Assembly (NCBI GenBank): GCA_014549065.1 | Contig: JACDOX010000106.1 | Location: 2,252,480-2,316,479 of the forward strand | Reading direction: 5' to 3' | From: Cardinalis cardinalis | Lineage: Eukaryota > Chordata > Aves > Passeriformes > Cardinalidae | DNA length: 64,000 nucleotides | In this document: piece by piece, positions 29,296-42,859 of the stretch | Layout of the letters: every line of letters begins with the position of its first letter | Numbering within the stretch: position 1 is the first letter of the stretch | The notes under the pieces: model-generated | The model's input: the letters and a program-made list of their open reading frames with translations, nothing else | Databases searched by the model: none | Told to the model about the DNA's origin: nothing | Program-made: the position numbers and the translations under genes

Positions 29296-32200
29296 AAAAT
29301 TTCTTATATCTCACTCTAAAGAGCAATATAAATTTCTCTGCCTTCAACGAGCAAGCTTGAAAAAGCTTAATTTATGCACTTTTTAAAATTAAAAAATTAC
29401 TTGATAAATGAGGTCTTCAGATTGATGTTTTCATCTTTAAGTGTGCTGAAATACAATAAAACTAGAAATAAGTTTGTCTGTTGTTCCAAAACAAAACAAA
29501 TCAGCCAATCTCCAAATCCTTACATCTCAAATGTGTGTATAAGAACTTGAGCTACAGGAATCAACAAGTATCAAAACTGAATCAAGCTGATATTTTCAGT
29601 ACCAGAAACAATCTTGATTAGTTGGGCAGCATTGCAATTATCAGCGTGAAAATCAATCCTGGAAGAAACTCACATCCTCAATCTCTGCCCATTAGCAGCA
29701 GGTATGGCCTTTACCAAGGAGCTCATTTTATCTTCGTGACACTCCCACTGCCACCTGAAGTGCAAAACATCTCTCAGGAAGAGCTTAGTTCAGCACTGCT
29801 GCTTCTCATCTTAGTGCTTAGAGAGAAACAATAACTAAACACAGATCCTTTAAAAATACACATACAGAAAATAATTTTTGGGCACTGCATCCAAATTAAA
29901 TAATTTCAGCAACATTTAATTGCCATCAAATAATTGTGCTGGCTGCTGGAACAAACATCCAAAACTTCATGGACTGGCAGAAACTCATCACCCACAGAAC
30001 TCTGGTTCCAATCCAAGCCATGCAGCGCCATGCGGCTCACACGGCCCCCTCCTGTCCTAATTAACCAGGAGCCTCAGCTGAGTTCTCTGCTGGATTTTAA
30101 TTACAGCCTTATTAGTTCACAGGGGATGGGGGGGGGGGGGTAAAATTGACAGATGTTTCAGGTTGGTTGTAGCAAATTAAAAGGCAGGTGCTTGGTAGAA
30201 AAACTCAGGAATGATTAAACAAGTAAGTGGAGGAGGTTTAGCTGATGTTCACTGAGTAGTGTTCATAGTACCAGTTACTTTTCTGCAGTGCAAGGAGACT
30301 TCTCAGCATAAAAATAACATTTGCAACAGGTTTGGATCTGGTTTTTAAAAAAGCTTATGAATGTGTGTTCTTAGTTTGGTTTTTAGCTTTTGCTTGGGCC
30401 ATTTTGCTCCTTTTTCCTCTAAAAATAAAACCTACTGTTTTTTTAGGTTGTTAATTTAAGAAAAAATCGTGTGATGCCAAGGTAAACAATAGAACTAGCT
30501 AATTACTCAACAATTATTGTTACACTGAGCATCTCTCATAAAGAAAACCACTAATTTTCATCTCTTATAAGGAATAACAAATGTCATAACTTTACTAATA
30601 ACTTCAATTGCCTGACAAAGCAGTTTCAAAACAAGTTTGAATGAAGTAAATGCATTACAGCAAACATAGGCAGGGCCTGAAAAGATGCCAAGGTTAGGAT
30701 TTTAAGAAAAACAAGAAGAAACCATTGCCATGATTCTGAGCTCTCCATCAATTATTCTATTCCATGGGAGTCTTTATCTACAGTCTCAGCGAGTCTCATC
30801 CATCGNGGTGACATGGAGAGTGTCAGGTGAACTGAGGAAAGAGGCTTTGAGCAGACAGCNAGGTCATTTGGATGCAGGTTCAGTCTGCTGGGGTGGTTTT
30901 CTGCTTGAGAATAAAAAGTTACAAGGTTTGAATGCTTTGTGTTTTATTTTTTGTTTTGTTCTGTTTTTTAAACTAACATACATATGCAATTTATNGCTCC
31001 ATCCTCTTCAGAAATCCATTTTGGGTTTTTGTCATGTGTAAGTTTCATATAAAATGAGAAAATGTTGGGATTTCCCTAATGTTTTTGTTTTTTCTTTAAC
31101 AAAACAACAGTTTAAACTATGCTTCTCATCCAAGTGTATCCAAAAGCTATTCAAAGACAAAAAAATCATTAGGTTTCATTTTGAGCACGCAGAATCAGAT
31201 ATGCTGATAATTTCAGAACTAGAATTTTGGACAGTTTTGATTTTGACAAGTCAGTATTTGCTCATCAGGGGTGTTTTGTTGGAAAAATTTCCCATCAGCT
31301 GCAAGTTTTATTACACACTAATTACACCACAGCTAGGAAGTGAAAAACCTAACCCAAAACTCTTTCCACTAGTGGTGACAGTTATGGGGACCTGCCAAAA
31401 GGCCCCACTTGAAAGGCAGTGATTTTCCTGCTATTGGAGTACAGGATGTAGAGAAAATTTTACAGTTTGTTTAATGGAAAGAATCAGCCATATATCTGCC
31501 AGTTAATAGAATAAACAAATAAATGCAGATTTTAATGCTGTAACTCAGTGAAAGCTGAAGAACACCTTTCCCTGTTTCTAAGGGAGGCAGATGTTCACCT
31601 GGGTCTTAATCTGGACATAGAAACAAAGGTTGCTTGTGGTTGGACTGAACATTCTGAGTACAAAGGATTCAGATTTCTTTAATTTACACCACACCTGGGC
31701 GTGACCAGTGCAGGTGGCTCTGGCCTGTGAGGCTGCTACACTGCCCCAGCTGTTAATCTGGGACTCACAGATTTACACATGTGGCCTAAATGGAGATTTG
31801 TGGCACTGTCACCTCTGTGCCATCCTGAGCCTCCAGTCTGTGCAGCAGAGGAACACACACATTTCTCAGGGAGTTCCTCTGCACTGCAGGTTTATAGAAA
31901 CTTGGATGGCGACCTGTCATGGAGCCTGAGCTCACTGAAATTAGATTCAGTAAGGTACATCCTTTATATCAGGGTGGAATTAGTGCTGGTTGCTGCTCTG
32001 AAACTTAAGGTCAAAATCTCTGAATCTCTATCCAGAACAGCTGTAAACCTCAGAACACACTCCCTGCTTTGGCTGCACCTCCACACTGATGTTTTTGGCA
32101 AACATTTTACATTTTACCCAGGGAGCTGGAGCTGTGGCATTTGTAAGACCACACAGCTACAAGTAATTTAATGTTGTGTGAAACACTTATCATTATGTCT

Positions 32201-34384
32201 AAAGGCACAGTTCATGTGCTGCAGGAATCCCACTGCTATTTCCAAAAGCAGAGGATGGTTTGGGATGCACTGTGCATACTCACTCTAAGAGACAGCACAA
32301 GTCCTGTAGACAAACTGGAAATTTCTGCTTGTCTGTACTTCATCTTTCACCACAGCTATCTCTGGGTAATGATGCAGTATTGTTAGCAGTGAAGGGTTGT
32401 TTTACTGAAATATTTAATACAGAAGAGTATCAAAATTATTTGATGATTTGCTTTTTCCACCATGATCAATATGTCAGAGGTCTTCCCATACTGAACCATC
32501 ACACCAAATCTGCTGCTGCTTGCTACTATGGTCACTCCTGAAAACAGGCAGTTCTTCCATCTTTTCGCTTAATTCAGTACACTCATTTTTCCTTGCAATG
32601 ACACTCATTTATATGCATCCCCTACTTCTGATCTTGTGAGCAGAAAGACTCCTAAATGGTACACATGGCTCTGCTCAAAAAGAAATGCAGTTGAACTGTA
32701 GTTTTGGCCTCTCAGCTTAAGAGAATCACATGCCTTGGCTTTACACTAATGCTTTTAAGCACCACTGCTGAATTTTGGTAGGGATTTACACAACCAGTAG
32801 AGAAGGAAAGATGGCTGGTTCTCTCCCTGCATGTTTGGTTCCATACAAAGCCCAAAGCCAGGAGCTGTCCATGGTTTGGCGCAGGCTGTTCTCATCACTA
32901 AGGACAGCCCTGGGCTCCCACTGATACACTTGACAAATCACTGTCTTCTGGCAGCGCTGCTTTAAGGAGCTTTTGAGATCCAGCAATAAGTAACTCAACT
33001 ATAAATTGCCACACTTCTCTCAAATTGAGATTTTGTGTCAAAAAATGCTCCTGAATAGTCAAAGTGGATATTAATACCTGTCATGGGTCAAATGGGAAGA
33101 AGGGGAGAAGATGAGAATGAAGAAAATGCTATCAAGTGTAGCAGGAAGCAAATAACTTTTTAGCTTATGGTGAGATGTCTTTTGACAAGGCAGCATCCTG
33201 CAGGAGAGAAGCATGAAACTTGTTTCCTGATGCACTGCATGCATGCTCACACACTCACCTTCCTCAGATACTTGTCCTTTCGTATTCTGCGGAATTTGCC
33301 CCAAAACATTTCTCTCATTTCAAAGAAGGTCCACCATACATTCCTTATTTGATTTAATATTCCTCGCTTTGTTTCTCAGTTACTTTTGGCCTCTAGAATA
33401 TTTGCCAGGCCCATTTCTCCAACCTTTTTTCTGGCATAATAGTCCCCTAAAGCGTTTTCCATCACTTATTCCTGGAACTATGTACACAATAAAGATTTCT
33501 TCTGTAATGAACTGAAACACCAAAGCTACCAAAAGGCACTGACACCACTGCTTTTTTACCAGTTGCTTACAGAGCACTCATACCCAGGCTTTGCATCACT
33601 GCTGTGGAAGTGCTTGTTCTGCAGTCCTGTCTGCAGGGCAGACCTTTCCAGACTGGCATATCTGCACACAACTGCCCCCCAGACAGCTGCACCTGTACGG
33701 ATCAGAGATCAGACCATTACCTCTGAAGAGCTCAAACCTTCCCACTGGTCTCATTTGTAATGCACTCTGGTGCTCAAGTTCTCAGCAATTATAAATGACA
33801 GCACTTATCAATTTTAGCTGCTTAGATGTTCCCCTATTGCTACAATAACGAATGCTTTACAATCCTTAATCCACTTACCTTTCAATCCCACATTGAAGTT
33901 CTGAAGCAACAAGAGGAAGATTAAATGTTGGAGTTGTTAATTTCTCCAAAATCCTTCTTCTGATGCCTAGTTCCAGAGAACTGATGCTTGAAATGTGCTC
34001 GCAGCTGTAGCTTGACCAGAGACTGGAAAATTTTGCTTCCATGCCTGTCCACAAAGCCCTTTGTCATGACTGAACTGAATTGCTTGGCCCCTAATTTCCA
34101 CTTGCCTTCAGAAGCAGTAAGAAACTGGTGCTCTGCTGTTACGGTAAACAGCAACAGAGGATTCTCACTGGAAAAATGGAGATTTATGCCTTCTTTCATA
34201 GAATTGGCTATCTAAAGCACACAGAAATTATGTGAGGGTGCTGAGGGTGCCTCTTTATGCAGCCACTGTGGTTTTAATTCTGCACTCCATCCATTGAGCC
34301 TTTCTCACTTAAGCATTGTGTAGGAAGTCTGAGAATCGTTGGGATTTGAACTTTGTTCGCTTCCTGTAAACCCCTATTTTTATC

Positions 34385-34480
34385 TAGATAGAAGGAATTT
34401 GGCCAAAGTTACACAGGAGACCTGTTGTAAATTAGAGAATTGAGCCTAAGCCTCTTATATCTTAGAGGAGCAGCCTGACT
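34385..34480 (+). repeat. MIR-like ancient SINE remnant
   Basis: The stretch TTGGCCAAAGTTACACAGGA followed by GAGAATTGAGCCTAAGCCTC follows the order of the MIR 3' half (TTGCCCAAGGTCACACAG...GGGATTTGAACCCAGG). Divergence is high. Confidence 0.45.
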
Positions 34481-36734
34481 GCTGCTTTCAGAAGAGCTTC
34501 AGTACACTACACCAGCTAAGTGTCTGGCTCAATCACTATTCTGTGGATTACCAGAGGGCAGATTAACTGGAGCAATTGAATTTTTAAAACATAAAATAAA
34601 TACCACCTATAAGCTCTTAACAGGTTTCTTCTAGCAAGGTTTTGAGGAATTTCCACCTTACTAACTCTGCATGTGTATAAATGCACAGAAATTGATAGTA
34701 CATGAACCTACCTAGCAGTAGAGCAGAGCCTCATAACATTATTTATGGCTAATGAAAGGCAATGTCATTCCTGACATCCCAGATAAATCACGTTTTCCAT
34801 TGCTATACACAAATGGACTGGAATATAGTTAGCATTTAGTCTGCTAGGCAAGAATAACCTCAGCCCTCTCAAATTGGAATTCTCTAACCACCCATGAACG
34901 ATAACATGTTGTGCAGTTACCATCAATTTTCTGACTTTGTGGAGAACAGGACTGAGAGCAAGGCAGACAGAGTATCTCGTGCAGTGCCTCGTTACTTATA
35001 ATTTCTTTACTGTGAGTCCGTGTGTATCCCTCAGCTGAACCAAATCCCTTTCAGCTGCAGCTGATAATGCAACACCCACAGCTCAAGGTCACTACCTGGA
35101 AATTGGTGCTTGCTTTTTAACTGGACTCACTTCAATGGTATGAAGCCTCAAGTGCTGCTTAGTCTTAGCTTTGACTGGGTTAACAATGCACCATCCTCTT
35201 GTGAACGGGGCACTTGAGCCGCAGTTAGACCCTCATTGTTCCCGTTGCTCAAAACAGTTGCAGAAAATGTGCAATATTGTCAGCAGACTTTTGAATACAG
35301 ATGTGCTTACCTGCACACCAGCAAGGTGATTGCTGGTTTCTTGGTGTTTTACATCAGTTTGAGTTTTTTAAGTAACTCCTGTGGCAATGGAATACAGATA
35401 TAATAAAGGAAATTAATTCTACTGGAACAACCTGAAATAGCAGTGCAATGGTGAGAGGTGCCATGGCACAGGTGCAGCACAGCAGCATGCTGGTGGTGCT
35501 GAGACTGCTCCATGGAAGACCAAAAAAAAGGAATCTTTCCACTGCTCTTCTTCTAATCCTTTTATTTCTGAGGCCTAAAGGCAAGCCCAGTAGAGCATAG
35601 CTAATTATATCTCTGATCTTTAACCACTGTATGGCTGGGGGAGCCTTCACATACACCGATGTGAAGCTCCTAATAACACCCCAATACCTGCACACCTGTG
35701 TGAGGAAATTCCTTTCAAAGCCTTTCTGTTCAACAGAGACCAAGATGTTTATGTCCACACACTAAAATCGTATTTAAAACCCCAGCTCAATAGCAAAGTG
35801 AAAGAGATAAACCCTTTGAGGAAACAGTTATGACCTTTGCTGGTGCATAGTTTCCCTTACCCAAGGATGTTTAACTTCTTGATTTAGTCAGTCAGCTTGG
35901 ACAACTCAGTTTGCCAAGGCCTTTGTAATTTCCCTTCTCCTTATGAAGATAGTTAATATTTAGCTATCAGTTGAGTCAATGTTTATTCCCCTGTAATTTT
36001 TTTTCAGTTCTTTCTATCTTTCTAATGACTGGTTGTAAACATACATTCCATAGAACGATTTTATATTTTTTACTAGAAAATCTTAGTGCTTAGCCCTTTT
36101 CATTTTTAAAAAGAAACTTATTAGGGGTTTCATTTTGATTAGGAGCATCATCCAACAAACCTCCATAAATAGTCAATCATTCAGTATATCCTCTACATTC
36201 CCAAATAAAAATGTTTTGCTTAATGTGTGCTTTATCTAATGTAAAATGTATTTTTTCTAGTCAATACACATTTCTGTAGCTGGAGGAAGCACTGCTGCCA
36301 CCTCTTAGGAGTTACACTTCAGATATTCACAAATTCGCACTTAGAGGATTGAGGAGTCTTCGGACTATGCTCAGGAATCAAAGTTTTTCCTCAGATGAGG
36401 CATCATCACATGAAATTGTGGGATATCCATGATCTTGGTAATATGGAAAACTCTTTAACCTTTCAGCATTACCAGTGATTTGCCAAATACTCCTCAATAT
36501 TCCTGACATTAAGGTAAGAACAGCAGCCCCTGACTGCTGAGGAATATTTTTGGCTGATTGGCAAGACACTGGCAAATACAATCCTGTTGTGCAGCACCTC
36601 CTCTTCCTCTTTTAATGCACTGGGCCTACCTCCAAATACAGACACATCCAACTTCTAATCAGAAATGGCATTTAATGCCCCAAAACTACTTACCAGGACT
36701 CTGTTAAATCATAGATAGTGCAGTGCAGGTTATA

Positions 36735-36900
36735 AAAGCAGGATGCAGGAGCCAGGACTCTTGGGATCTTCCTTTAAAGCTGGCTTGCTGTGGTCTCAGG
36801 GAAAATAGAAAAAAAAAATCACTCACTTCTATGATGCAATTTACTCATCTGAAAAAATGAGATCACTGATCTTCTCAGGCACTGTGTGAATCCTCAATAA
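36735..36900 (+). repeat. MIR-like ancient SINE remnant
   Basis: GGAGCCAGGACTCTTGGGAT followed by GCTGTGGTCTCAGGG, TCACTCACTTCT and TTTACTCATCTGAAAAAATG matches, in order, the 5' and core parts of MIR (GGAGTCAGGAGACCTGGGTT, GTGACCTTGGGC, TCACTTAACCTCT, TTTCCTCATCTGTAAAATG). Confidence 0.5.
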
Positions 36901-37612
36901 TACTTGTGAAACTATATGGTGATCTCTTGACAAGAAGTGTTCTGATGGAGCCCAAATGTCAAAAATTGCTTTCAAATCAGGGGGTGAAAAGTGTGCACCA
37001 GACAGACATGGATGGTGCTGTAGTCATTTTCACTGTGATGCCTCTCTTACTGCTTCATCGCCTTTATTACCTATTTCAAGGCCTATTTTGATGCCTAGTA
37101 CTTTCTTCCCCCCTCCAAAATTTCATGTCCTCCTTAGCCCTGCTCCCCCTTCAATTTTTTTTGTCCTCACAAACTGCTCATGAATTGCCTTGGCAGTGAG
37201 TAAAGTATAAGTACTTTTAGAATATGGTTTATGGTTCAGTGGCCATCAGCAAATGCTGTCAGAGCTGATACCCTTCAGTTGGGAGGGAACAGCAGCTTCA
37301 CTCACGCCATCCCTCACCTGCTGTGGGGCTGGAAGGGAGCCAGGAGGGAGCATTCCCAGGCCAGGCCACCGCCAGGAAATTTTATTNATTAAGGGTTCCC
37401 AGTGGCCATGAAATTTGAGTACCCAAATAACTGTGACATCACACACTGAGGAAAATAATCAGCTTTTGAAGCAGCTCTGTGTGGAACTGGAAGAGTTGTG
37501 GTTGTCAAAGTATACCCCCAGGGCTGCCAGAGAGGCTGGGGCAGACTTTAGGTGAGGACAGGAAAATGAGGGATCATTACTGCTGTAAAATGTAAAAACA
37601 TGGACAACCACA

Positions 37613-37643
<31 letters not shown>
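37613..37643. repeat. TC dinucleotide microsatellite
   Basis: About 15 TC units, with a CCC interruption near the left end. Confidence 0.9.
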
Positions 37644-37721
37644 TTTTCTATAGCATGCTAAAGAACTAACTGGATTAATCTCAGAAGTTTAATACCGTAC
37701 TTGAATGTTGAACTGGAGACT

Positions 37722-38239
37722 CCTAATACAGAAAAAATGATGTGAGAAATGGATTTCTAAAGAATTTTTTAAAATTGATAGAAAGTTTACATAGTCTTAT
37801 ATATTTATATGTAAACATTGAGATAAGGTGTATTGACTTAGGAAGGTTATGGAATAGAGATGACATTTTTGAGAGAGAGATTGAATTAGAAATAAGTTTT
37901 CATAGGTTTTAAAATATGGCTTTGTAAGAAGATAAGATATTTTAGAGAATTAGAACTTTGAAAGATGTATTATAGTAGGACTACGTGGGGAAAAATACAG
38001 GTGATTGGTGTTAGAAGTAATAGTAGTATTGTGTGGTAAAAGGTAATAAGTTGAAAAATATTTCTAAGGTACTGTAACTAGGAAATAGGTTGGTTTTTGA
38101 TGGAATGGCATTGAGTTTTACATCTCTTGTATCTCACTATTCATCAAGTCTGATAACAAAATAAAATCTTTTAAAACACCTCTCAGTTGCCCTGTCTCTG
38201 CAAAAACTGAGAAACCAACACCTAAATACAGAAAAAATG
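37722..38239 (+). mobile_element. LTR-like insert with 18/19-bp flanking direct repeats
   Basis: The insert body (37741-38220) starts TGTGAGAAATGG and ends GAAACCAACA, with AATAAA at 38160-38165, so it looks like a plus-strand solo LTR. It is flanked by CCTAATACAGAAAAAATG (37722-37739) and CCTAAATACAGAAAAAATG (38221-38239), which differ by one base insertion. That is far longer than the 4-6 bp made by retroviral integrase. Confidence 0.7.
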
Positions 38240-39344
38240 TCTTGTTATATCACTAGGTCCTCTCCTTAAATCGCCTCTTTTTTTCAAAAGGCATTAAGAA
38301 CTTACCTTTAGCATGTGATTTAATCCTGTTAAAGTTCACTGAGTTTAGGCATATAATTTAGTAACTTAGATTCTTAAAGAGAAAAAAAAACCAACTTAAA
38401 TTCTTAAATTAAAAAAACCTAACCCCAAAACTTGTTTGTCCTCTTGCTTTATCCATATCCTTATGCAAGGTCTGCATGGTCAAAGAACAACTGCCCCATA
38501 AACAGAAGCATCAAAAGGAACTAAAATTCTTTTAGACTGGTCTAAAACTGCATTTGTTTAGAACGTCCTGATGATTCCAGCTGCTGTTGGTGACTAGCAG
38601 GTCTGTTCCAGGAAGGCACAAACCTGTTGTGCAAAAGCAAGTGCATGGTTACAGTGCCATGTTCTTTCACAGATTCCTGATGGAAGTCAAATCTTGTGGA
38701 AGATTTACTTACTGTGCACAGCACGACATTATTCAGGAATAGAAATTCCTGATATTTCTTGCATGTTTCAAATAAATGGCAGATTGAACCATTTTCATTA
38801 ATATACATTTGGAAAAGAAATCACCTCCACACAGATCAGCTGTGTGAGCAATGAAAGGATGTGTGAAGACACCCTTTACTGTTCCTCAGAATCCTGGAAA
38901 AAACTTCAGGCTGCCCTTTTCCTTTTCCCCATGTCCCACAGGGTCATGTCCACTCTGGAGTCCTTACACAGCAGCACAGGCAGCAGCTTCTCTTCCAGCA
39001 AAGCCCCTTGTGGCAGCTGTGAATGTTGCCCCTTTTATTCTGATTTTTTCCTTATATCCATTTGTCTTTTTTTTTAATAGTAGGTATGTTTCTGGCCTGT
39101 GGTGCAGTATTTTCTGCCTGCTTTCAGTCCTTTTTAATGCCTTCAAGGTGCTGTGGAAATAATGGTGATTTTAGCCAGTGGATTTTAGGGAATAAAAAAC
39201 CAATCAAAAGTTATCAAGTGCTTAACACTTCCCTTTAAATGCTGCTTGAAATCAGAGAATTGACTTTAATTTCAAAACAAACTTCCATCTAGAAAATCTT
39301 GTATTTATGAACAGGAAAATGCTGGAATTGAAAGCGATGGTTCA
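38240..39344. other. Intergenic DNA without genes
   Basis: Nothing recognised apart from AT-rich runs near 38380-38420. Confidence 0.5.
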
Positions 39345-39446
39345 TTTTTTTCCCTGCTCTAGGTGAACCTGCTTTAGCAGGGAGTTGGATTAGAGGCTCT
39401 CCAGATGTTCCTTCCAACCCCAACCATTCTGTGACTCTGAAATTGA
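39345..39446 (+). mobile_element. CR1 LINE 3' fragment
   Basis: CCCTGCTCTAGGTGAACCTG, then GGAGTTGGATTAGAGGCTCT and CCTTCCAACCCCAACCATTC followed by TGTGACTCTG matches the extreme 3' end of avian CR1, including the octamer-like tail. It is in plus orientation and strongly 5'-truncated. Confidence 0.9.
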
Positions 39447-41493
39447 TCCTGTTCCACGAGAGGCATGAAAAGGCTTCAATTCAGAACCAAAGCCAACTGT
39501 TGTAAAACAAGGAATCTCAAATGAGTCCATGTGGAGCTCTGTCCAAATCCAGGGCCAGCAGGGCTGTGGAACTGCAGTGCTCCATGCTGCACTCCCAGCC
39601 TGTGCTGGGCACTTCTGCCAAACCAGGCTCAGATGGCAGCTTTTGAGACTGGAATTGGCATCTTCACACAGAGCTCTGCATGTCTGTGGGTGGGGTCAGG
39701 GAGGAGGTCAGGGAGCTCTGATGCACCATGGAAGCACCCCCCAGACAGCTGCATCTTTCTCTTGAATCCAGAGAGCTAATTGGGCGAAGAAATGGCTGAA
39801 ATAGCCAAAAAACAGAAAACACTGTGGCACTGGAAGTGGTTTCAGGCTTTTTATAATGGTTAGTGTTGCTCAAAGCAACATGTGCAGTACATCACCTCTT
39901 ACTTGCTAAGGGCAACTGGATTTGCTCACCTGGCGGGGAATTTATGTCCAGATCAGGTTCTTTCAGACTTCAATCACTGTGTATTTCCTTTGGAATGTTT
40001 GCTTTGTGTTGATTTCCTGTTCTTCTTATGATTTGCTACATGGTTACAGAGTGTGGGGGCAGGAGGATGGAGGGAGAATCCTACAAAGAAAAGGAACTGG
40101 AGACTGCATTCACTCCACCACATTTTCCCTGTGGCACAGCAACCGATCTTCTCTTTCTGGCTTCCACCTCCTGATGCAGACTGAAGAAACAAACTGTGAG
40201 ATGTTAGTTGTGGAACTTCGTGCAGTACTGAAGAATACTAAACTGAGGAAAATGGTATCAGGATCCCTGAAAAATAGAACAGGAGCTGAAGATGAAAGAG
40301 GAAGCAGGGACTGACTTAAGAGACGAGACTGGCAAAAATCCACTCATAGGGACACATTTAAACTGCATAGAAATAACTAGGAGCTCTTCCAGTTCTAGCC
40401 TAGAGATGGACCACAAGGGCAGACACTTGTTTTCCCACCAGCATAAGAAAAGTAATACTGTAATATTCCATTTTGTCTTCCCCGTTTTTAGTTCTGCTGA
40501 ACTACTGACAGGGCAAATTCAGCTTTACTAAAGCAACATGTAGAATTTAGCAACAGAATTAATGCAGATAGGTGATGAAAGATAAACTCTTCCATGTTTT
40601 AAATTTAGGTGTTTTTGAAATACACATGGAATTTTTATTTAACCTAAGTCATCCCACGAACACAAACAAAACCTTCATGAAAAGGCTGATATTTTCTGGA
40701 TAATTGCATAGAAGAATGGATATATCCAAGCAGCTGGGCAGCAGGAGAAGAATGTCAGACACATCTCCTGGTCTTGTAGCAAAGACTAGAAACATCATAT
40801 TTAATTTCAGACTGCCTTGTTTCAATCAACTCTGCTTTTCCTCTGTCCACATGCTTCTTCCTCTGAGGGCTTTCCTGCTAAGACTGCATCAGGAGCTTGG
40901 GTTTAAGTCTGCATCAAGCTGGTTTTTATAGTAGTAAGCACACTTGGAAGCTACAAAGACACAGTGTGTTTCTTGCTGCCCTGCTTATCAGTCACAGCCA
41001 ACAATTTATAGCTGCACTTGGCAAAAGAAATTAAACTACTACATGTTACAAACAGTGCACGAGAGAAGTAATTCTATTCCAAGGTTTTGGCCCAAAACCT
41101 GGTTGTGTGTCAGGTAAGCTGAAAACTTACTACATCCCAATTTTCTGAAAAAGTTTTAAATGACTTATTGAGAATTCAGCCTTCAGTCTTAGAAAAGTCA
41201 AAACTGCTGTGTTAAATTATCCGCTTTAAACAGAATGTGCTGAATTACTTTCATATTAGAACAGAAGCTCCATTATTGATGGGGTTACAGACGCTCAGGC
41301 TGACCCTTTTACTTACTCCAAAATTGAATTCAGATTGCCCTGTGAGAGTGATCTGATTTTTATTTATGCCTCAACATATGTTACATANGAGGTTAAGAAT
41401 TCCTGCAAAGATTGTACATGCGCTGTTAGCCCTGTCCCTGGGGAAGCTTCTCCTGGCAGCCAGTCCAGGNAGAGAAGACTTCCACGATGGGGC
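39447..41493. other. Intergenic DNA without genes
   Basis: The open frames around 39530-39780 and 39922-40314 lack family similarity and start/stop context. No repeat was recognised. Confidence 0.5.
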
Positions 41494-41919
41494 TGTGAGT
41501 GACCCCCCCCACTGGCTGGTGGGGCAATGTTACAAAGCAACAAAGACTCCCCAAGCAGGTGCAAGAGAGAGCCCTCTATTGCAAAAACCAGGCCTTTTAA
41601 AGCGGTTAGGCCTTTATCAGTTACATTCCATTTAAGAACAACAAATGTAATTCAACCAATCACCATGAACCATGATGTGAACACACAATGGTTATATAAC
41701 TTGTTTTTCCACCTCCAATTCAGCTGTGTCACTTTCCCATAGTCTTTTTTTTACTTAGCCCAAGTAACAGGCCTGAGCCATGATTTTACAAGGTTAACAA
41801 GGTAAATCGTGTTTTGTAAGGTTTTACAGGGCAGACCCCCAGATGCCTGGGAAAAAAATGCCTGAGAAATCAGGCTGGGGGAGCAGCTTTAGCAAATAAA
41901 ACCAGTTAACTGTGACACA
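41494..41919 (-). mobile_element. Probable LTR, minus orientation
   Basis: On the minus strand the segment runs from TGTGTCACAGTTAACTGG to GGGGTCACTCACA. A promoter-like GTTATATAACC lies near 41693-41703, and CTTTAAAAGG sits close to the 3' third. No clear AATAAA and no target-site duplication were found, so boundaries are approximate. Confidence 0.5.
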
Positions 41920-42090
41920 AGCAAGGAGCCAGTTTCTTTGTCTTCCTTGGAGGGAGTGGGGGGCTCGCCTGGAAGGTTAGCTTGGCTTTCCTNCTGCCCT
42001 CGCCTTTTTCTCTCTGCAGTCCTGCTTCTTCCCTGGCTGTCTTCCCTGTCCACACATCCTGCCCTGTTTCGGCGCTTGTTGTGTTGTGTT

Positions 42091-42634
42091 TGTTATATTG
42101 TTCGGCTCTCCCCTGCCTAAGTTGGTTTTTTCTGTTCCCCGTAAGTTACAAGAGGTTCTGCCCTGGTTCTCCCTCCCCTCACTGTTATCTATCAATCAGC
42201 TAAACCCCTCCCTGGTTACCCTAGTTACAAATGTATTCCTTTCCTCAACCCCGCCCTGGCACCCTGCCAGTCACTCCCTGCCACCACCTTTTTCTCCAGA
42301 AACTTCTGCCTAAGGCTTGGAGTGATTGCTTCAGGGGCCGGGGCCCCTCCCTCAAGTTGTTTTCATTGGTCCTCCCTGTATGTCAATCCTATGTACCCCA
42401 CTCCCTCCTGGATTCCCATTTGTTCCTAAGTTGGTTCCACCCCTAGCTCCCACTCCCTTTATAAGTTCATGTAATCCCTCCTCTGTTCTCTTCAGTTGCT
42501 GGCTTCCCTGGGGCTCTCATTGAAGCCTAGACTTGCCCCAGTCGGACAGCGCTCTTTATTTCCTATTGTCCGCAGCTTTCCTTGGGCTTTGTCTTGCAGC
42601 TGGCAGCATCGCCAGACATATCACAGGACGCTTG
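42091..42634 (+). mobile_element. Probable LTR, plus orientation
   Basis: The segment starts TGTTATATTGTTCGGC. It has a pyrimidine-rich U3, a TATA box in CCCTTTATAAGTTCATG (about 42456-42472) and a short R/U5-like part with GGGGCTCTCATTGAAGCC. The composition (CT-rich, CCCC runs) is unlike the surrounding DNA. Its downstream neighbour is the minisatellite block, and no gag, pol or env remnant is legible. The right boundary is uncertain. Confidence 0.5.
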
Positions 42635-42859
42635 CCTGAGGCGCTGACCCAAAGCGCGGCTATCGGGTTAAGTGCCCCCCACTGCTAGCGGTTGCTGGTC
42701 GACTAGCCGGGACAAATCTATCTCACGCTGAACCGCTGCAGGCACTTCCATGATGCAGCTCCTCGCTGTGGACGCCCTGTGCTCTGCTACTTCTGCAACA
42801 GAGTGGACGCTGCCTGCACCCAGCTGTGGCCGCCGCTTCCTGCATTGCCCACAGCATGC

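Larger units (their letters stand above)
29296..37720. other. Intergenic DNA without genes
   Basis: No coding region is supported. It contains a 13-base G run (30128-30140), MIR-like remnants near 34385-34480 and 36735-36900, and a TC microsatellite (37613-37643). The longest open frame, 134 codons on the minus strand at 35354-35758, shows no motif that I recognise and no splice context. Confidence 0.6.

Noticed and set aside
35354..35758. Minus-strand open frame of 134 codons with hydrophobic stretches
   Set aside because: It has a faint, short resemblance to membrane proteins such as sideroflexins, but no alignable motif series, no splice context and no flanking coding. Most likely chance.
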